From Bdellovibrionaceae bacterium UBA6502 (GTDB lineage Bacteria > Bdellovibrionota > Bdellovibrionia > Bdellovibrionales > UBA840), in assembly GCA_002436415.1 (NCBI GenBank), contig DJMA01000046.1, positions 177 to 64,176 of the forward strand: a stretch of 64,000 nt of DNA, written 5' to 3'. The notes beneath the pieces were generated by a model. It was not told the DNA's origin, ran no database searches, and saw only the letters and a program-made list of their open reading frames with translations. The position numbers and the translations under genes were made by a program. Positions within the stretch are counted from its first letter, which is position 1. The number at the start of each line of letters is the position of its first letter. Of this stretch, positions 50,406 to 59,381 are shown piece after piece.

Positions 50406-51139
50406 GACTTATGCCAATGCTCAAAAGACTCCAAAACCAAGGCACAATCAGGAACCTCTTTGGCTCCAGAGTGATAAGAATCATAGTGCACCAAATGCAG
50501 TTTATCCATTTTGTCTTTCAAAATATCTAAGTTACCAGGCTCATTATCGACCAAGATCCCCTTGTGATAATCTTTCAAGGTAGAAACAATATAATCATGC
50601 TTGAACTGAGCATCATCTAAATCTTGCTCAGGCTTCATAACCAATTTCACCTGCTCACAGGCTTCCCCTTTTGGAAACAGACCATCTCGTTTCAAAGTAA
50701 ACAATGTCCCCTCTTCCATACGCTCCGTATCTCGACCCGTTAAAAAATGAACATGCCCACCTTTTTCATATACCTTTTGCACAAATTCTTTGGCTCCTTT
50801 TTCCACTTTGTCGTATCGACAAAACTCATTAGAAAAAAATCTCTGCGCCCAAAATGGATAAAAGACATCTCCAAATTGCGCATCAATTTGTGAGTGACCA
50901 AAATTACGAATGCTATCTTCTGGGTAAAAAGACATATGTTCATAGCTTATGTTTCTCAAAGCATGGCTTTCCGCAGGAAAGTTTTGCATATGCTCATTGA
51001 TTGCCGCAAATTCTTTAAAGATTTGCATTTGGCGATCGCTCAAATCATAAATCGTTGAATCCAAGTCCATAAAGAAAACAATATTATTGTCTTTATCTAA
51101 ATCTTCTAAAAGCGAATCAAACAATTTCAAAAATGACAT
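50402..51139 (-). CDS. HAD-superfamily hydrolase
   Basis: A 245-residue HAD hydrolase. Motif I is FMDLDSTIYDL, motif II HFLTGRDTERM (Thr), motif III a Lys in KLVMKPEQ, and motif IV GILVDNEPGNLD, where DN serves as the metal site. An alpha-helical cap sits between motifs I and II (about 40-110). It would dephosphorylate a small molecule. It begins 3 bp after the Nudix gene, which in turn is 3 bp after ppc, so the three are probably one transcript. The substrate is unknown. Confidence 0.85.
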   Translation of the reverse strand: MSFLKLFDSLLEDLDKDNNIVFFMDLDSTIYDLSDRQMQIFKEFAAINEHMQNFPAESHALRNISYEHMSFYPEDSIRNFGHSQIDAQFGDVFYPFWAQRFFSNEFCRYDKVEKGAKEFVQKVYEKGGHVHFLTGRDTERMEEGTLFTLKRDGLFPKGEACEQVKLVMKPEQDLDDAQFKHDYIVSTLKDYHKGILVDNEPGNLDILKDKMDKLHLVHYDSYHSGAKEVPDCALVLESFEHWHKS

Positions 51140-51142
51140 ATT

Positions 51143-51688
51143 TTATCCTTCTTTGCTTAAATACCAAAATAAACTCATCAAAACTAGGCTATGCTTCACA
51201 TTGCCTGCTAGCAAATAATCTCTCAAGTCTGCTTTAGGAATACTAAAAACATCAATATCCTCGAAAGGATCTAAATTTTGCTCAGATACCTTCTTAGCCT
51301 TTTTCGCAAAATAAGAAAACATTGTATTGTTTTGAATGGCTGGATTTGGCTTAGAGCTACCCAATAAAGTCCAATGCTCTGATGCATAGCCCGCTTCCTC
51401 TAGAAGTTCTCTTTTAGCAGCGGCTAGAGGATCTTCTCCTGGGTCACAAACACCGCCAACAATTTCAATATGCTCCTGTTTATCGCCATGTCTATACTGA
51501 CGTATTAAAAGCAATTGATCATCCTCTGTTTCAACCACTACCTGAACCCAGTCGACCAGCTCCATGCGATAGTAGTCATTCAAAGTCTTTTTCTGAAAAG
51601 TTTCGCATTTTTCACTAAACAAAGTGAAAAATGGACATTTAAAAACTTCTTTTTTCTCTAATGTTTTCCAGACTTTTTTATCTGACAT
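51143..51688 (-). CDS. Nudix hydrolase (ADP-ribose pyrophosphatase-like)
   Basis: A 181-residue Nudix hydrolase. The Nudix box is clear: GGVCDPGEDPLAAAKRELLEE followed by AGY, with the catalytic RELLEE. The surrounding strands (VVVETEDDQLLLIRQYRHG, then SSKPNPAIQNN) match the NudF/ADP-ribose pyrophosphatase group, in which a conserved Pro-containing loop follows the box. It would split nucleoside diphosphate derivatives such as ADP-ribose. It lies 3 bp after ppc and 3 bp before the HAD gene. Confidence 0.9.
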   Translation of the reverse strand: MSDKKVWKTLEKKEVFKCPFFTLFSEKCETFQKKTLNDYYRMELVDWVQVVVETEDDQLLLIRQYRHGDKQEHIEIVGGVCDPGEDPLAAAKRELLEEAGYASEHWTLLGSSKPNPAIQNNTMFSYFAKKAKKVSEQNLDPFEDIDVFSIPKADLRDYLLAGNVKHSLVLMSLFWYLSKEG

Positions 51689-51691
51689 AAA

Positions 51692-54019
51692 TCACCCAGT
51701 GGTTAACATACCGCTTGCAACCCCAGCGATACTCTCTCTTAGCAGAGGCATTTCTTTGTTCTCAATGGCAATCTTCTCCAAAACATTCAAAGGATGAATA
51801 AAAACGTTTCGAAAATTAATACTTTGCTCTAACCATGGACGATACCAGGCAAGATCTTTGGTTCCCATGATTTGCTGTAAAAAACGAGTGCTTTCTTTAT
51901 GTTCTTTACGAATCTCTTCTCCAAACTTCTTTTTTTGATCTTCTGGAAGACCTGATTTATTTAAATAAAACTCAAAAACACTAAGATCTGTTTTTAACAT
52001 TGTGTAACTACATAAGTGTACAAAACTGCGAAATACAGGCTCTTTTTGATAAGCTTCTTTTAATTTTGATTTTTCTTGTTCACTAGCCTCTTTCCAAGCA
52101 CTGCCTAAACCCCACCACACAGGGAACAATAGACGGTTTTGCGTCCAACACAAAACCCAAGGGATTGCTCGTAAACTTTTTAAAGAAAGACTTTTCTTTC
52201 TTTTAGCCGGTCTACTACCAATTTTTAATTGGTCCAAATACTCATAAGGTGAGCTTTTCTCAACCAAGTGTAGAAACTGTGGATCCGCAATTTTTGAATA
52301 GTAGTTGTCTGCCACTTTTTTTGTGAAAGCTAAGGTTTCTTTTCTCAAGCGCTTTGGACCTGGTTTCTTTTTTAAATTTGCAGCGAAAGAAATGGTTTTT
52401 TCCAGCTGCCTTCTAAAAATCTGCGGAGAAGAAAAACTGCGATGCACCATCTCACCTTGAATGGTCGCTTTATAATTCATAATTGCCGACTCTGGCCACC
52501 AACGAACTTGATCTTCTAAGGAACCACCGCCCCTAGCAACACTTCCCCCTGATCCATGGAAAAATACCGGCTTTACTTTGAAAGACGATATTTTTTCGTC
52601 CAAGTTTTTCAAAGTTTGATAAATCATAATTTTACTAGCTAGAGAGCCATTTTCTTTGGCACTGTCTGAGTAACCCAACATGATTTCAAACTTATTGTCC
52701 CAGTTTTTATTTACTGTTGCTAACATCGTTTTGTTAGACAAAATCTCTGAAACAATGGCTTCAGACTCTTCTAGAGCCTTTCTAGTTTCAAACAAAGGAA
52801 CCACAGGCAAACCTAGGCTTCCTAAGTTTTTCTTTAATAACTTAACACCAGCTTGAAAATCTCCGACACTTTCACACATACTCAATACGAAGCCTCGAAC
52901 GTAATTCGTTGGTTTCGCAGCCCCTTTAATTTCTTTTAGACGAAGCATCATTCTAGAAATTGCCATACCATCTTCTTTCAAAGCTTGGTGTACCAACTCA
53001 CTATCTTCTCTAAATTCCAAAGGAACAATTAAAGCCGGGAAAAGTCGAAACATATAATCTAGGTACTGTATCGGCTCTAATCGAAAGCCTACCGCCGTGT
53101 CTATTTTATCAAAAAGTAATTTTGCTCGGGATTTAAAATCAATCACTCGATCGCCGTCTTTTACAAGAATCGCTTTTAAAGTTTTTAATTTCTTAGTTAA
53201 TAATTTAACCTCCGCTTTGAATTGAAGAAAGCGATGGTCTGACTCACCAAGAATACTTAAATCAGCAATTAACTCCCCGAGAGCTTTTTCCACTAAAGCA
53301 ATGATTTTATTTCTAGAGGAAGTCATACTTCTTAGCATAACTCGTTCGTCCACTCCTGGATGACCATCTTTGTCGCCACCTACCCAAGATCTAAAATACA
53401 CTGGTGCATTTACTCGATCAAACTGAGCAGCAACTTTGATGTTTTGCTCTTTCAAAAGACAAGAGTAAATGTACTCAGCCTCATCAATCACTTCAGGTTT
53501 CTTTGGTTTAGTGATCGGTACCTTTAACATCATTCGAATGCAGGTATAAACATGCTCCTTATGAAGGTCTTCTCCCTTTAAGTAAGCAAGTAAAGCATCA
53601 TACATTCGATCTGTAATCTCTAGAGTAGACTTAGAACGAGATTCCGTTGGATGGGCAGTTAATACAAAGAAAAACTTTTGCCCCTCGAAGTTCTTAGGCA
53701 AACGAAAATCTTCTCCTCGATCTAAGCGGTAACTACGATAAGCATTTTCACAGGTATTGATAATCTCAAGAGCACAGGCAAAGCTATGAGCTAATTGCAA
53801 CCTCATGCTTTCATCTTGTTTTTTCAATAAGGCATAGACCTTTTCATGGACTTGCGAAATGTCAGACTTAGACTTTTTTTCTTCGAGACGATAAAGCTCT
53901 CGAATCTTGTCTGCCATGTTAAAACACTTCTTCCCGTATTCTTCGCGAATGGCATCGCCAAGAAGGTTCATCATTTCTTTTCCGAGTAAAACTAATTGAG
54001 ATGGTAATTTTTTTGTCAT
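51692..54019 (-). CDS. ppc: phosphoenolpyruvate carboxylase
   Basis: A 775-residue PEP carboxylase, which makes oxaloacetate from PEP and bicarbonate. Family motifs are seen in order: LTAHPTES (catalytic His), SWVGGDKDGHP, MLGYSDSAKENG, FFHGSGGSVARGGG, and the QGEMVHRSF segment. The end SGMLTTG recalls the usual C-terminal MRNTG. It is about 100 residues shorter than E. coli Ppc (883), mostly because of missing loops. It is the first gene of a unit with Nudix and HAD genes. Confidence 0.95.
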   Translation of the reverse strand: MTKKLPSQLVLLGKEMMNLLGDAIREEYGKKCFNMADKIRELYRLEEKKSKSDISQVHEKVYALLKKQDESMRLQLAHSFACALEIINTCENAYRSYRLDRGEDFRLPKNFEGQKFFFVLTAHPTESRSKSTLEITDRMYDALLAYLKGEDLHKEHVYTCIRMMLKVPITKPKKPEVIDEAEYIYSCLLKEQNIKVAAQFDRVNAPVYFRSWVGGDKDGHPGVDERVMLRSMTSSRNKIIALVEKALGELIADLSILGESDHRFLQFKAEVKLLTKKLKTLKAILVKDGDRVIDFKSRAKLLFDKIDTAVGFRLEPIQYLDYMFRLFPALIVPLEFREDSELVHQALKEDGMAISRMMLRLKEIKGAAKPTNYVRGFVLSMCESVGDFQAGVKLLKKNLGSLGLPVVPLFETRKALEESEAIVSEILSNKTMLATVNKNWDNKFEIMLGYSDSAKENGSLASKIMIYQTLKNLDEKISSFKVKPVFFHGSGGSVARGGGSLEDQVRWWPESAIMNYKATIQGEMVHRSFSSPQIFRRQLEKTISFAANLKKKPGPKRLRKETLAFTKKVADNYYSKIADPQFLHLVEKSSPYEYLDQLKIGSRPAKRKKSLSLKSLRAIPWVLCWTQNRLLFPVWWGLGSAWKEASEQEKSKLKEAYQKEPVFRSFVHLCSYTMLKTDLSVFEFYLNKSGLPEDQKKKFGEEIRKEHKESTRFLQQIMGTKDLAWYRPWLEQSINFRNVFIHPLNVLEKIAIENKEMPLLRESIAGVASGMLTTG

Positions 54020-54206
54020 GGCCTAGCTTAGCAAGATTTATCTTTAGTTGCAGCGCTATTTTTTTTGAATGCTGAGCCTTTAAGCCTTTGAGTCATTTAA
54101 GATTAGGCGCTAACAATGCACAGAAGGCAGCGCTATAGCAAACGGGAGTTTGAGTGCCGGGCTTGCTGAAAAGCCATTCACAAAACAAAAAAATATAAAT
54201 GAATAC

Positions 54207-54701
54207 TTATTTTACCTTTGCCGGAATTCCTACGACAGTTTGGCCCTTCGCAACATCTTTCAATACCACAGAGTTTGCCCCAACATGCACATCATCTTCC
54301 AAGGTAATTGGCCCTAAAACCTTAGCCCCCGTCCCCACTAAAACACGATCTTTCAAAGTTGGATGACGTTTTTTCTGCTGAAAATCCATCCCTCCTAAGG
54401 TAACACCATGAAAAATCACGCAATCATCGCCGACAATTGAGGTTTCTCCAATGACCACGCCCATTCCATGATCGATAACCAAGCGCTTACCAATTTGAGC
54501 ACCGGGATGAATCTCAATGCCTGTTATTAAACGCCCTATTTCAGAGAATAATCTAGCTAAGAAGAAAAAGTTGGAGCGATAAAAACCATTAGCAATACGA
54601 TAGCAAAATATGGCTTTGGGGCCGGGATACAACAATGCCACCTCTAAAATCGATTTAGCGGCTGGATCGTATTTCATATAGGCTTTTAAAAAATCAATCA
54701 T
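54207..54701 (-). CDS. cysE: serine O-acetyltransferase, short form
   Basis: A 164-residue serine acetyltransferase, the first step of cysteine synthesis. The left-handed beta-helix repeats are clear (HPGAQIGKRLVIDHGMGVVIGETSIVGDDCVIFHGVTLGG), with the catalytic His in IDHGMG and the His in FHGVTLGG. The N-terminal helical domain of the long E. coli type is reduced to about 50 residues, as in the short CysE/EpsC group. The start overlaps the YihY-family gene by 8 bp. The 187 bp after its stop hold no gene or clear terminator. Confidence 0.9.
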   Translation of the reverse strand: MIDFLKAYMKYDPAAKSILEVALLYPGPKAIFCYRIANGFYRSNFFFLARLFSEIGRLITGIEIHPGAQIGKRLVIDHGMGVVIGETSIVGDDCVIFHGVTLGGMDFQQKKRHPTLKDRVLVGTGAKVLGPITLEDDVHVGANSVVLKDVAKGQTVVGIPAKVK

Positions 54702-55863
54702 AGTTTTCCTGATTATAAAAATACTCTCTTTGGCGCGACGCCCAAGATTCTTTGGAAGGGTAATCTACAAGCGAGTATTTTTCAAAGAAAGCTTTTAGGT
54801 TTTTAGATCTTTCCCTTCGAACTGGAGCGTAAGCGACCGCTTCCTTGTCCTTGGTTTTTACCTGCATGATTAAATTTTGATCTTCCATCCACACCAGATG
54901 ACGCAAGAGCTCCTCAGGAGAAACATCAAACTCTTTCACTATCCTTGAAAAGCTCAAGGACTGAGCCTCGGCACGTTCATTTTGTAAGTGAATTCGTTGT
55001 AAAAGGTCTACGAGTAAATAAGGATGATAAGACTCTCCTACATCCCAAGTACCACCGTCAAATTTGTAATGTACCCAAACGCAAACTTCGGCTCCCATTA
55101 AAACCAGGGCCCAAGCAACGTAGAGCCACAACAAGAAGACCGGTAAGACAGCCAAGCTCCCATAAAAACTATTTCCTAGAGCCACCGCCGCATAATAACT
55201 ATAAAGTTGTTTGGCTATTTCAAAAACAAATGCCGTTGAGTAACCTACGCTAAAGGCCGCTCTTTTCTTTACTTTAAAATTTGGAAGTAACCAATAGAGA
55301 CTTGAAAAAGCCAAACCAGAAAATAGAACTGGTAATATAGTCCCTGATACAAAAGCAAATAAACTACTAAGAGCATCAAAACGTATCATGGTCATTAACT
55401 TGGTACTTAGATAAAAGGAAGTTCCCAGTAAAATTGGAGCTAAGGTGATCATTCCCCAATACAGAATCCCTTTCTTAAATAGAGACCTGGGTTTATGGAT
55501 TCCCCAAATTCGATTTAAGGTGTTTTCTATTTTAGAAATGGTTAAAATGGATGTCACCGAAAAAGCGATCAAACCAAAAACCCCCATGGTTTTGGCGGAT
55601 ACGTTTTCTTTGATTTGCGCTAAATATTCTTTCAAGTTTTCGGCAAAAGACGGAGCTATATTATTGATGATATAGGTCTCCATTAAGGATTCAATTTTGT
55701 CAAAGCCACCCAAAGCAGAAAAACTAAAGTAAGCCAATGCCAGCATTGGGATAATGGCAAGCACCGAAGAGAAACTAAGAGCAGCCGCTTGGGACAAGAT
55801 CTCATTGCGCTGGTTTCTTCGACGCATATAGCGTAAAAATCGAAGCATTTGCTTAGAAGTCAA
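54694..55863 (-). CDS. YihY/BrkB-family inner-membrane protein
   Basis: A 389-residue polytopic membrane protein. About six membrane helices fill residues 25-265 (LSFSSVLAIIPMLALAYFSF, MGVFGLIAFSVTSILTISKI, and NSFYGSLAVLPVFLLWLYVAWALVLMGAEV, the typical YihY end). Residues 270-389 form a cytoplasmic winged-helix-like domain (FSRIVKEFDVSPEELLRHLVW). The family was once named ribonuclease BN in error; its function is not established, though it is often linked to envelope or lipid processes. It overlaps the aminotransferase gene by 11 bp and cysE by 8 bp. Confidence 0.88.
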   Translation of the reverse strand: MTSKQMLRFLRYMRRRNQRNEILSQAAALSFSSVLAIIPMLALAYFSFSALGGFDKIESLMETYIINNIAPSFAENLKEYLAQIKENVSAKTMGVFGLIAFSVTSILTISKIENTLNRIWGIHKPRSLFKKGILYWGMITLAPILLGTSFYLSTKLMTMIRFDALSSLFAFVSGTILPVLFSGLAFSSLYWLLPNFKVKKRAAFSVGYSTAFVFEIAKQLYSYYAAVALGNSFYGSLAVLPVFLLWLYVAWALVLMGAEVCVWVHYKFDGGTWDVGESYHPYLLVDLLQRIHLQNERAEAQSLSFSRIVKEFDVSPEELLRHLVWMEDQNLIMQVKTKDKEAVAYAPVRRERSKNLKAFFEKYSLVDYPSKESWASRQREYFYNQENYD

Positions 55864-56752
55864 TCGGATGATCCTTTTTGGCTTTAGCGCAATAGTCTTT
55901 TACATAGTCCTTGTAAAGCCCCGCCAATCGCTTGCTAATCTCTCCACCACCCGCTTGGTAACTGTTTTTACCAATCTTAATTACCGGCATCACCTCTTTA
56001 GTACTAGAACTTACAAAAACCTCATCAGCCTTTAATAGTTCTTCTACACTAAACACTCTTTTTTCAAGTTGTAAATTGTGAGTTTCACATAGCTCTAAAA
56101 GGATCTTGCGAGTGATTCCTTGTAAAATGTCAAAGTCATCTGGTTGTGTATAAATGACGTTATCTTTCACCATAAAAACATTGAAAGTAGAACCTTCAGC
56201 AACCATTCCTTCTTTGGTTAACATGATACAGTCATCGAAGTCTTCATCCGTTTCAAGGAGGCCAAGAATATTATTTAAATAGTTTCCAGATTTAATATTT
56301 GGATCCATCGCATCTTTAGAATTCCTTAGAGTCTTGCAAATACCTAAAGAAATTCCTTGTTCATAATACTTTGAATCCCAGTTTTTGAGTTTGTGTAAAT
56401 ACATTACATAATTTGCAGAACTAGTGTTTTGGGGTTTGATACTTACTTGTTTAAAGGCACAGGTACCTCTTGATACTTGCAAACGGATGTAAACATCCTC
56501 TTCCCCACCTTCTTTTGCCAAAGCATACATTTCTTCTATGATTTGCTGGTCAGTTTTTCCTAAATCCAATTGGATGCTTTCAGCAGACCTACGCAATCTA
56601 GCGATATGCTCTTCAATCATGAAAAAAACTTTGCCATAAGATCGAGTTACTTCATAAATGGCATCACCAAATAAAAAACCTCTGTCATAAACAGAAATTT
56701 TCGCATCTTGTGGTTTACTAATCACAGAGTTTACGGATACTAATTCTTGCAT
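55853..56752 (-). CDS. class IV PLP aminotransferase (branched-chain or D-amino-acid type)
   Basis: A 299-residue fold-type IV aminotransferase. It shows SVYDRGFLFGDAIYEVTRSY (the conserved start of the family), the Lys in NIKSGNYLNNILG that should bind PLP, and MVAEGSTFNVFMVKDN and LQGITRKILLELC near the cofactor phosphate. Sequence features fit both branched-chain aminotransferase and D-alanine transaminase. With alanine racemase encoded in the same block, a D-amino-acid role is possible. It lies 2 bp after a lipoprotein gene. Confidence 0.87.
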   Translation of the reverse strand: MQELVSVNSVISKPQDAKISVYDRGFLFGDAIYEVTRSYGKVFFMIEEHIARLRRSAESIQLDLGKTDQQIIEEMYALAKEGGEEDVYIRLQVSRGTCAFKQVSIKPQNTSSANYVMYLHKLKNWDSKYYEQGISLGICKTLRNSKDAMDPNIKSGNYLNNILGLLETDEDFDDCIMLTKEGMVAEGSTFNVFMVKDNVIYTQPDDFDILQGITRKILLELCETHNLQLEKRVFSVEELLKADEVFVSSSTKEVMPVIKIGKNSYQAGGGEISKRLAGLYKDYVKDYCAKAKKDHPIDF

Positions 56753-56754
56753 TT

Positions 56755-57462
56755 TTACTTCCTACATAGAAATTTCTCAAAACGAGAGTCGGTAACAACT
56801 AAGCTTGAAAAATACAGAGTTTCTGCATCAACGGCAACAAAAACAAAGGTTCCAGCTAATAAACTTAGGTGCCTTCCACCTTTGGCGCTCACTAAAATCC
56901 CACCTTTTTTCTGGCTTTCAATAAAAAACTTGGTGATATCACGGAATTCGTTACAGCCGCCGCCTAAAATCTCATTACCGATTTTTAGTCTTTTTACGTT
57001 TGATAAATGAAAAACTCGAAATGCTTTAGACGTTCCATCGTCCCCTATGCTCAATGGAGACAGCTGAATGTCGAGATAAAAGCTACCAAACTTAGTTTCG
57101 CTTAAATAGTCTTTAAGATCCAAGAGGTTCCCTGAGCTCCCTAAATTTAGGGCGTAGTTATAACCAGCCAATGCACCTGGGGTTTTCTCCTTTAAAAATA
57201 CTGTGGTTTCAAAAACCTTCTTGGGAGCCTCTAGTTTTGTTTTTTCTCTATCTAATTTTTCGGAGTATTCATCGATTTTCAATCCCTTTGAATACTGATC
57301 CTCTACCATTTCCCATAGCCTGGAAGGAACTTCTGGATTGGTAACAGACGCTCTTAAGTCTGCTTTTGTGTATTCGATCACTTCTTGTGGTTCATCATCA
57401 CCAAATAGACAAGAACTAAGAAAAACTGGAAATAAGAGAAATACCCAAGAAGTACTTCTCAT
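56755..57462 (-). CDS. predicted lipoprotein, unknown function
   Basis: A 235-residue lipoprotein. The signal ends in lipobox LSSC (MRSTSWVFLLFPVFLSSC, Cys18). The mature part has a charged helical segment (about 45-80) and a beta-rich domain (about 100-225) with Cys in GGGCNEF and near the end (FLCRK), which may pair. No family is recognised. It overlaps the TPR gene upstream by 4 bp, so the two are translationally coupled and may work together at the envelope. Confidence 0.78.
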   Translation of the reverse strand: MRSTSWVFLLFPVFLSSCLFGDDEPQEVIEYTKADLRASVTNPEVPSRLWEMVEDQYSKGLKIDEYSEKLDREKTKLEAPKKVFETTVFLKEKTPGALAGYNYALNLGSSGNLLDLKDYLSETKFGSFYLDIQLSPLSIGDDGTSKAFRVFHLSNVKRLKIGNEILGGGCNEFRDITKFFIESQKKGGILVSAKGGRHLSLLAGTFVFVAVDAETLYFSSLVVTDSRFEKFLCRK

Positions 57463-59369
57463 AAGAACCTTTCTTCCATTTCGATAAATGGAATATACCT
57501 CGGAGCAATGGCGATAGCTCTTTGAAACAGCCTTTTAGACTCTTCTTTTAAACCTAACTTCTCGTTCACCTTTATTAAACGCTCTAGACTATAGACATCG
57601 TTTGCATCAAGTTGACTGAGACGAATTAAAATTTGCTGGGCACACTTTAAATTATTAGCCTGCAGACACTGGTCTGCAAGCATACTCAAGCGAAATGGGC
57701 TAGCAGACTCTATGCTTATAGGGTCCAATGGCAAACTCACTTCTAGATTTTGATTGTCAAAAAACTTGATCCAATCTTGTAACAATTGATTTTTAGGATT
57801 TATTTTAGATGCGTCGATCATTAACTGTTTTCCACGAGCACGATCATTGGTTTTATAAGCAGTTAATGAACGTAATGCCAACAACATGGCCTGATCGTTT
57901 AGCTCTAAATTTCGAGCAACAGTATCCAACATATTCCAACGATCCGCATAAGGGATCAACTCTTCATTTTGAATAAATTTATTCGTGTAATCAGGGTTTT
58001 GGTTTAGAGCTTTTGCCAATAATTCCATGGCCTCCATCTCCTTCCCTGCCTTTTGGTACATTACACCGAGTAAGATGTAGAAACTGGGAGCTGCATCTAA
58101 CATTTGTGCAATGTCATTTTTAAATTCTCTCAAACGAGTAAAGCTCATTTGCTTGTTTGATTTCAAATAAGCAAACAACTCCGAAATTGCGCGATTGGAA
58201 TTTAACTCCTCTAATTTAACTCTGTCTGGAACTAAACGAATGGCCTTATCAACATTGCCAGCCAATGCCTCTAGATAGGAGAGATTAATATTAAGCTTAT
58301 TGTCGTCTGAAAACTTTCCTGATTTTTGCGCCAAAATTTGATGAGCCTTCGCACTTGCCGATTTCAAAAACTCAATTCGACTTCCCAACAAAGTTTTTTG
58401 CAAATCAAACTCTGGCTCATTCATTTTTTTATAATTCAACTCAGCACTAAATACATCATCGGTTGCAAGATAGCTTTGGATCAACCAAGCCAATTCCTGT
58501 GTAGATAACTTGAAACCATTCACTTCAAGGCGAGTAGCGATCTCTTGAAAAGCAAAATACTTACCACTTTTAAAAAGTTTTTCTAACTGCTCACGAGAAG
58601 TTTCTTCATCAAAATTATCTTGTACAATATTTTCTAAACTTTGTGGCTTATTTTTATAAACATAAGCTCCACCCAAAACTGCGGCCAAGACAATAATTGC
58701 AGGTAGCAATCTCGTTTTAACAAAGATTCCAAAGGCCGAGTTCTCCGTCATGCTTTGTAGTTTTCTCGGGGTCACGTCAATGATATCATCGGGCTTTTTA
58801 CGATTACCATGTCCTGGATCGGTGGCAAAATTTACGCTTCGAATACTTTGAGTGATATCTTTTGTCTCTTGGTCATGACGATTCGTAAGCGTTTGTACTT
58901 CTTTAAGGACTCCAGAAAACTCTTCTAAGTCTCTTACATATTTCCAAAAGCCTCTGGTCTTACAAAGCTCATCCAATGAACTGATCTCACGGTTTTCGAT
59001 TCCCATGATGATCCTACTCTCACTAAATGGACCTGTTATTTTTAAACTTGTTTTTAAAAGCCAAGTCTTCGCCTCAGCCAATTGAACATTAATTGGTATC
59101 TCTAAGTTTTTTTGAAAAAAGAAAACACAGGGCTTACATACATAGCCATGATCAGAGCTAACAGCCTCATCCCCTGTGATCATTTGGCGACTACAAACCG
59201 CACATTTTGAGTTTCGGTCAATTTCTTTTAGGCCAGAGCGATCAAGACTTTCAATGAGACCAAGGAGGTTCATGCCCTCCCCTATACAAAGATAGCACAA
59301 TGTAGAATCACTTCCATCTAAGTGAGCCTCCATCTCCCGATTACATTTTGAACATCTTTCTGCTACCAT
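57459..59369 (-). CDS. zinc-ribbon/GYF-like membrane protein with periplasmic TPR
   Basis: A 636-residue protein. The N-terminus has two four-Cys zinc ribbons: CSKC...CYLC (6, 9, 25, 28) and CAVC...CKPC (56, 59, 78, 81). Residues about 100-150 are GYF-like (WLLKTSLKITGPFSESRIIMG, ending GFWKYV). One membrane helix follows (about 217-236, LLPAIIVLAAVLGGAYVYK), then a long region of TPR-like helices. Thus zinc and GYF modules face the cytoplasm and TPRs the periplasm. A zinc ribbon plus GYF is also found in Myxococcus GltJ (AgmX). The gene lies in the Mla-type block, 12 bp after the MCE gene, which is not where a gliding protein would be expected. Confidence 0.82.
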   Translation of the reverse strand: MVAERCSKCNREMEAHLDGSDSTLCYLCIGEGMNLLGLIESLDRSGLKEIDRNSKCAVCSRQMITGDEAVSSDHGYVCKPCVFFFQKNLEIPINVQLAEAKTWLLKTSLKITGPFSESRIIMGIENREISSLDELCKTRGFWKYVRDLEEFSGVLKEVQTLTNRHDQETKDITQSIRSVNFATDPGHGNRKKPDDIIDVTPRKLQSMTENSAFGIFVKTRLLPAIIVLAAVLGGAYVYKNKPQSLENIVQDNFDEETSREQLEKLFKSGKYFAFQEIATRLEVNGFKLSTQELAWLIQSYLATDDVFSAELNYKKMNEPEFDLQKTLLGSRIEFLKSASAKAHQILAQKSGKFSDDNKLNINLSYLEALAGNVDKAIRLVPDRVKLEELNSNRAISELFAYLKSNKQMSFTRLREFKNDIAQMLDAAPSFYILLGVMYQKAGKEMEAMELLAKALNQNPDYTNKFIQNEELIPYADRWNMLDTVARNLELNDQAMLLALRSLTAYKTNDRARGKQLMIDASKINPKNQLLQDWIKFFDNQNLEVSLPLDPISIESASPFRLSMLADQCLQANNLKCAQQILIRLSQLDANDVYSLERLIKVNEKLGLKEESKRLFQRAIAIAPRYIPFIEMEERFL

Positions 59370-59381
59370 ATTACCTAAACT

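Noticed and set aside
54110..54175. GCGCT...AGCGC inverted words and GC-rich stretch after ppc
   Set aside because: The arms are only five bases and no T-tract follows; no terminator or repeat can be supported.
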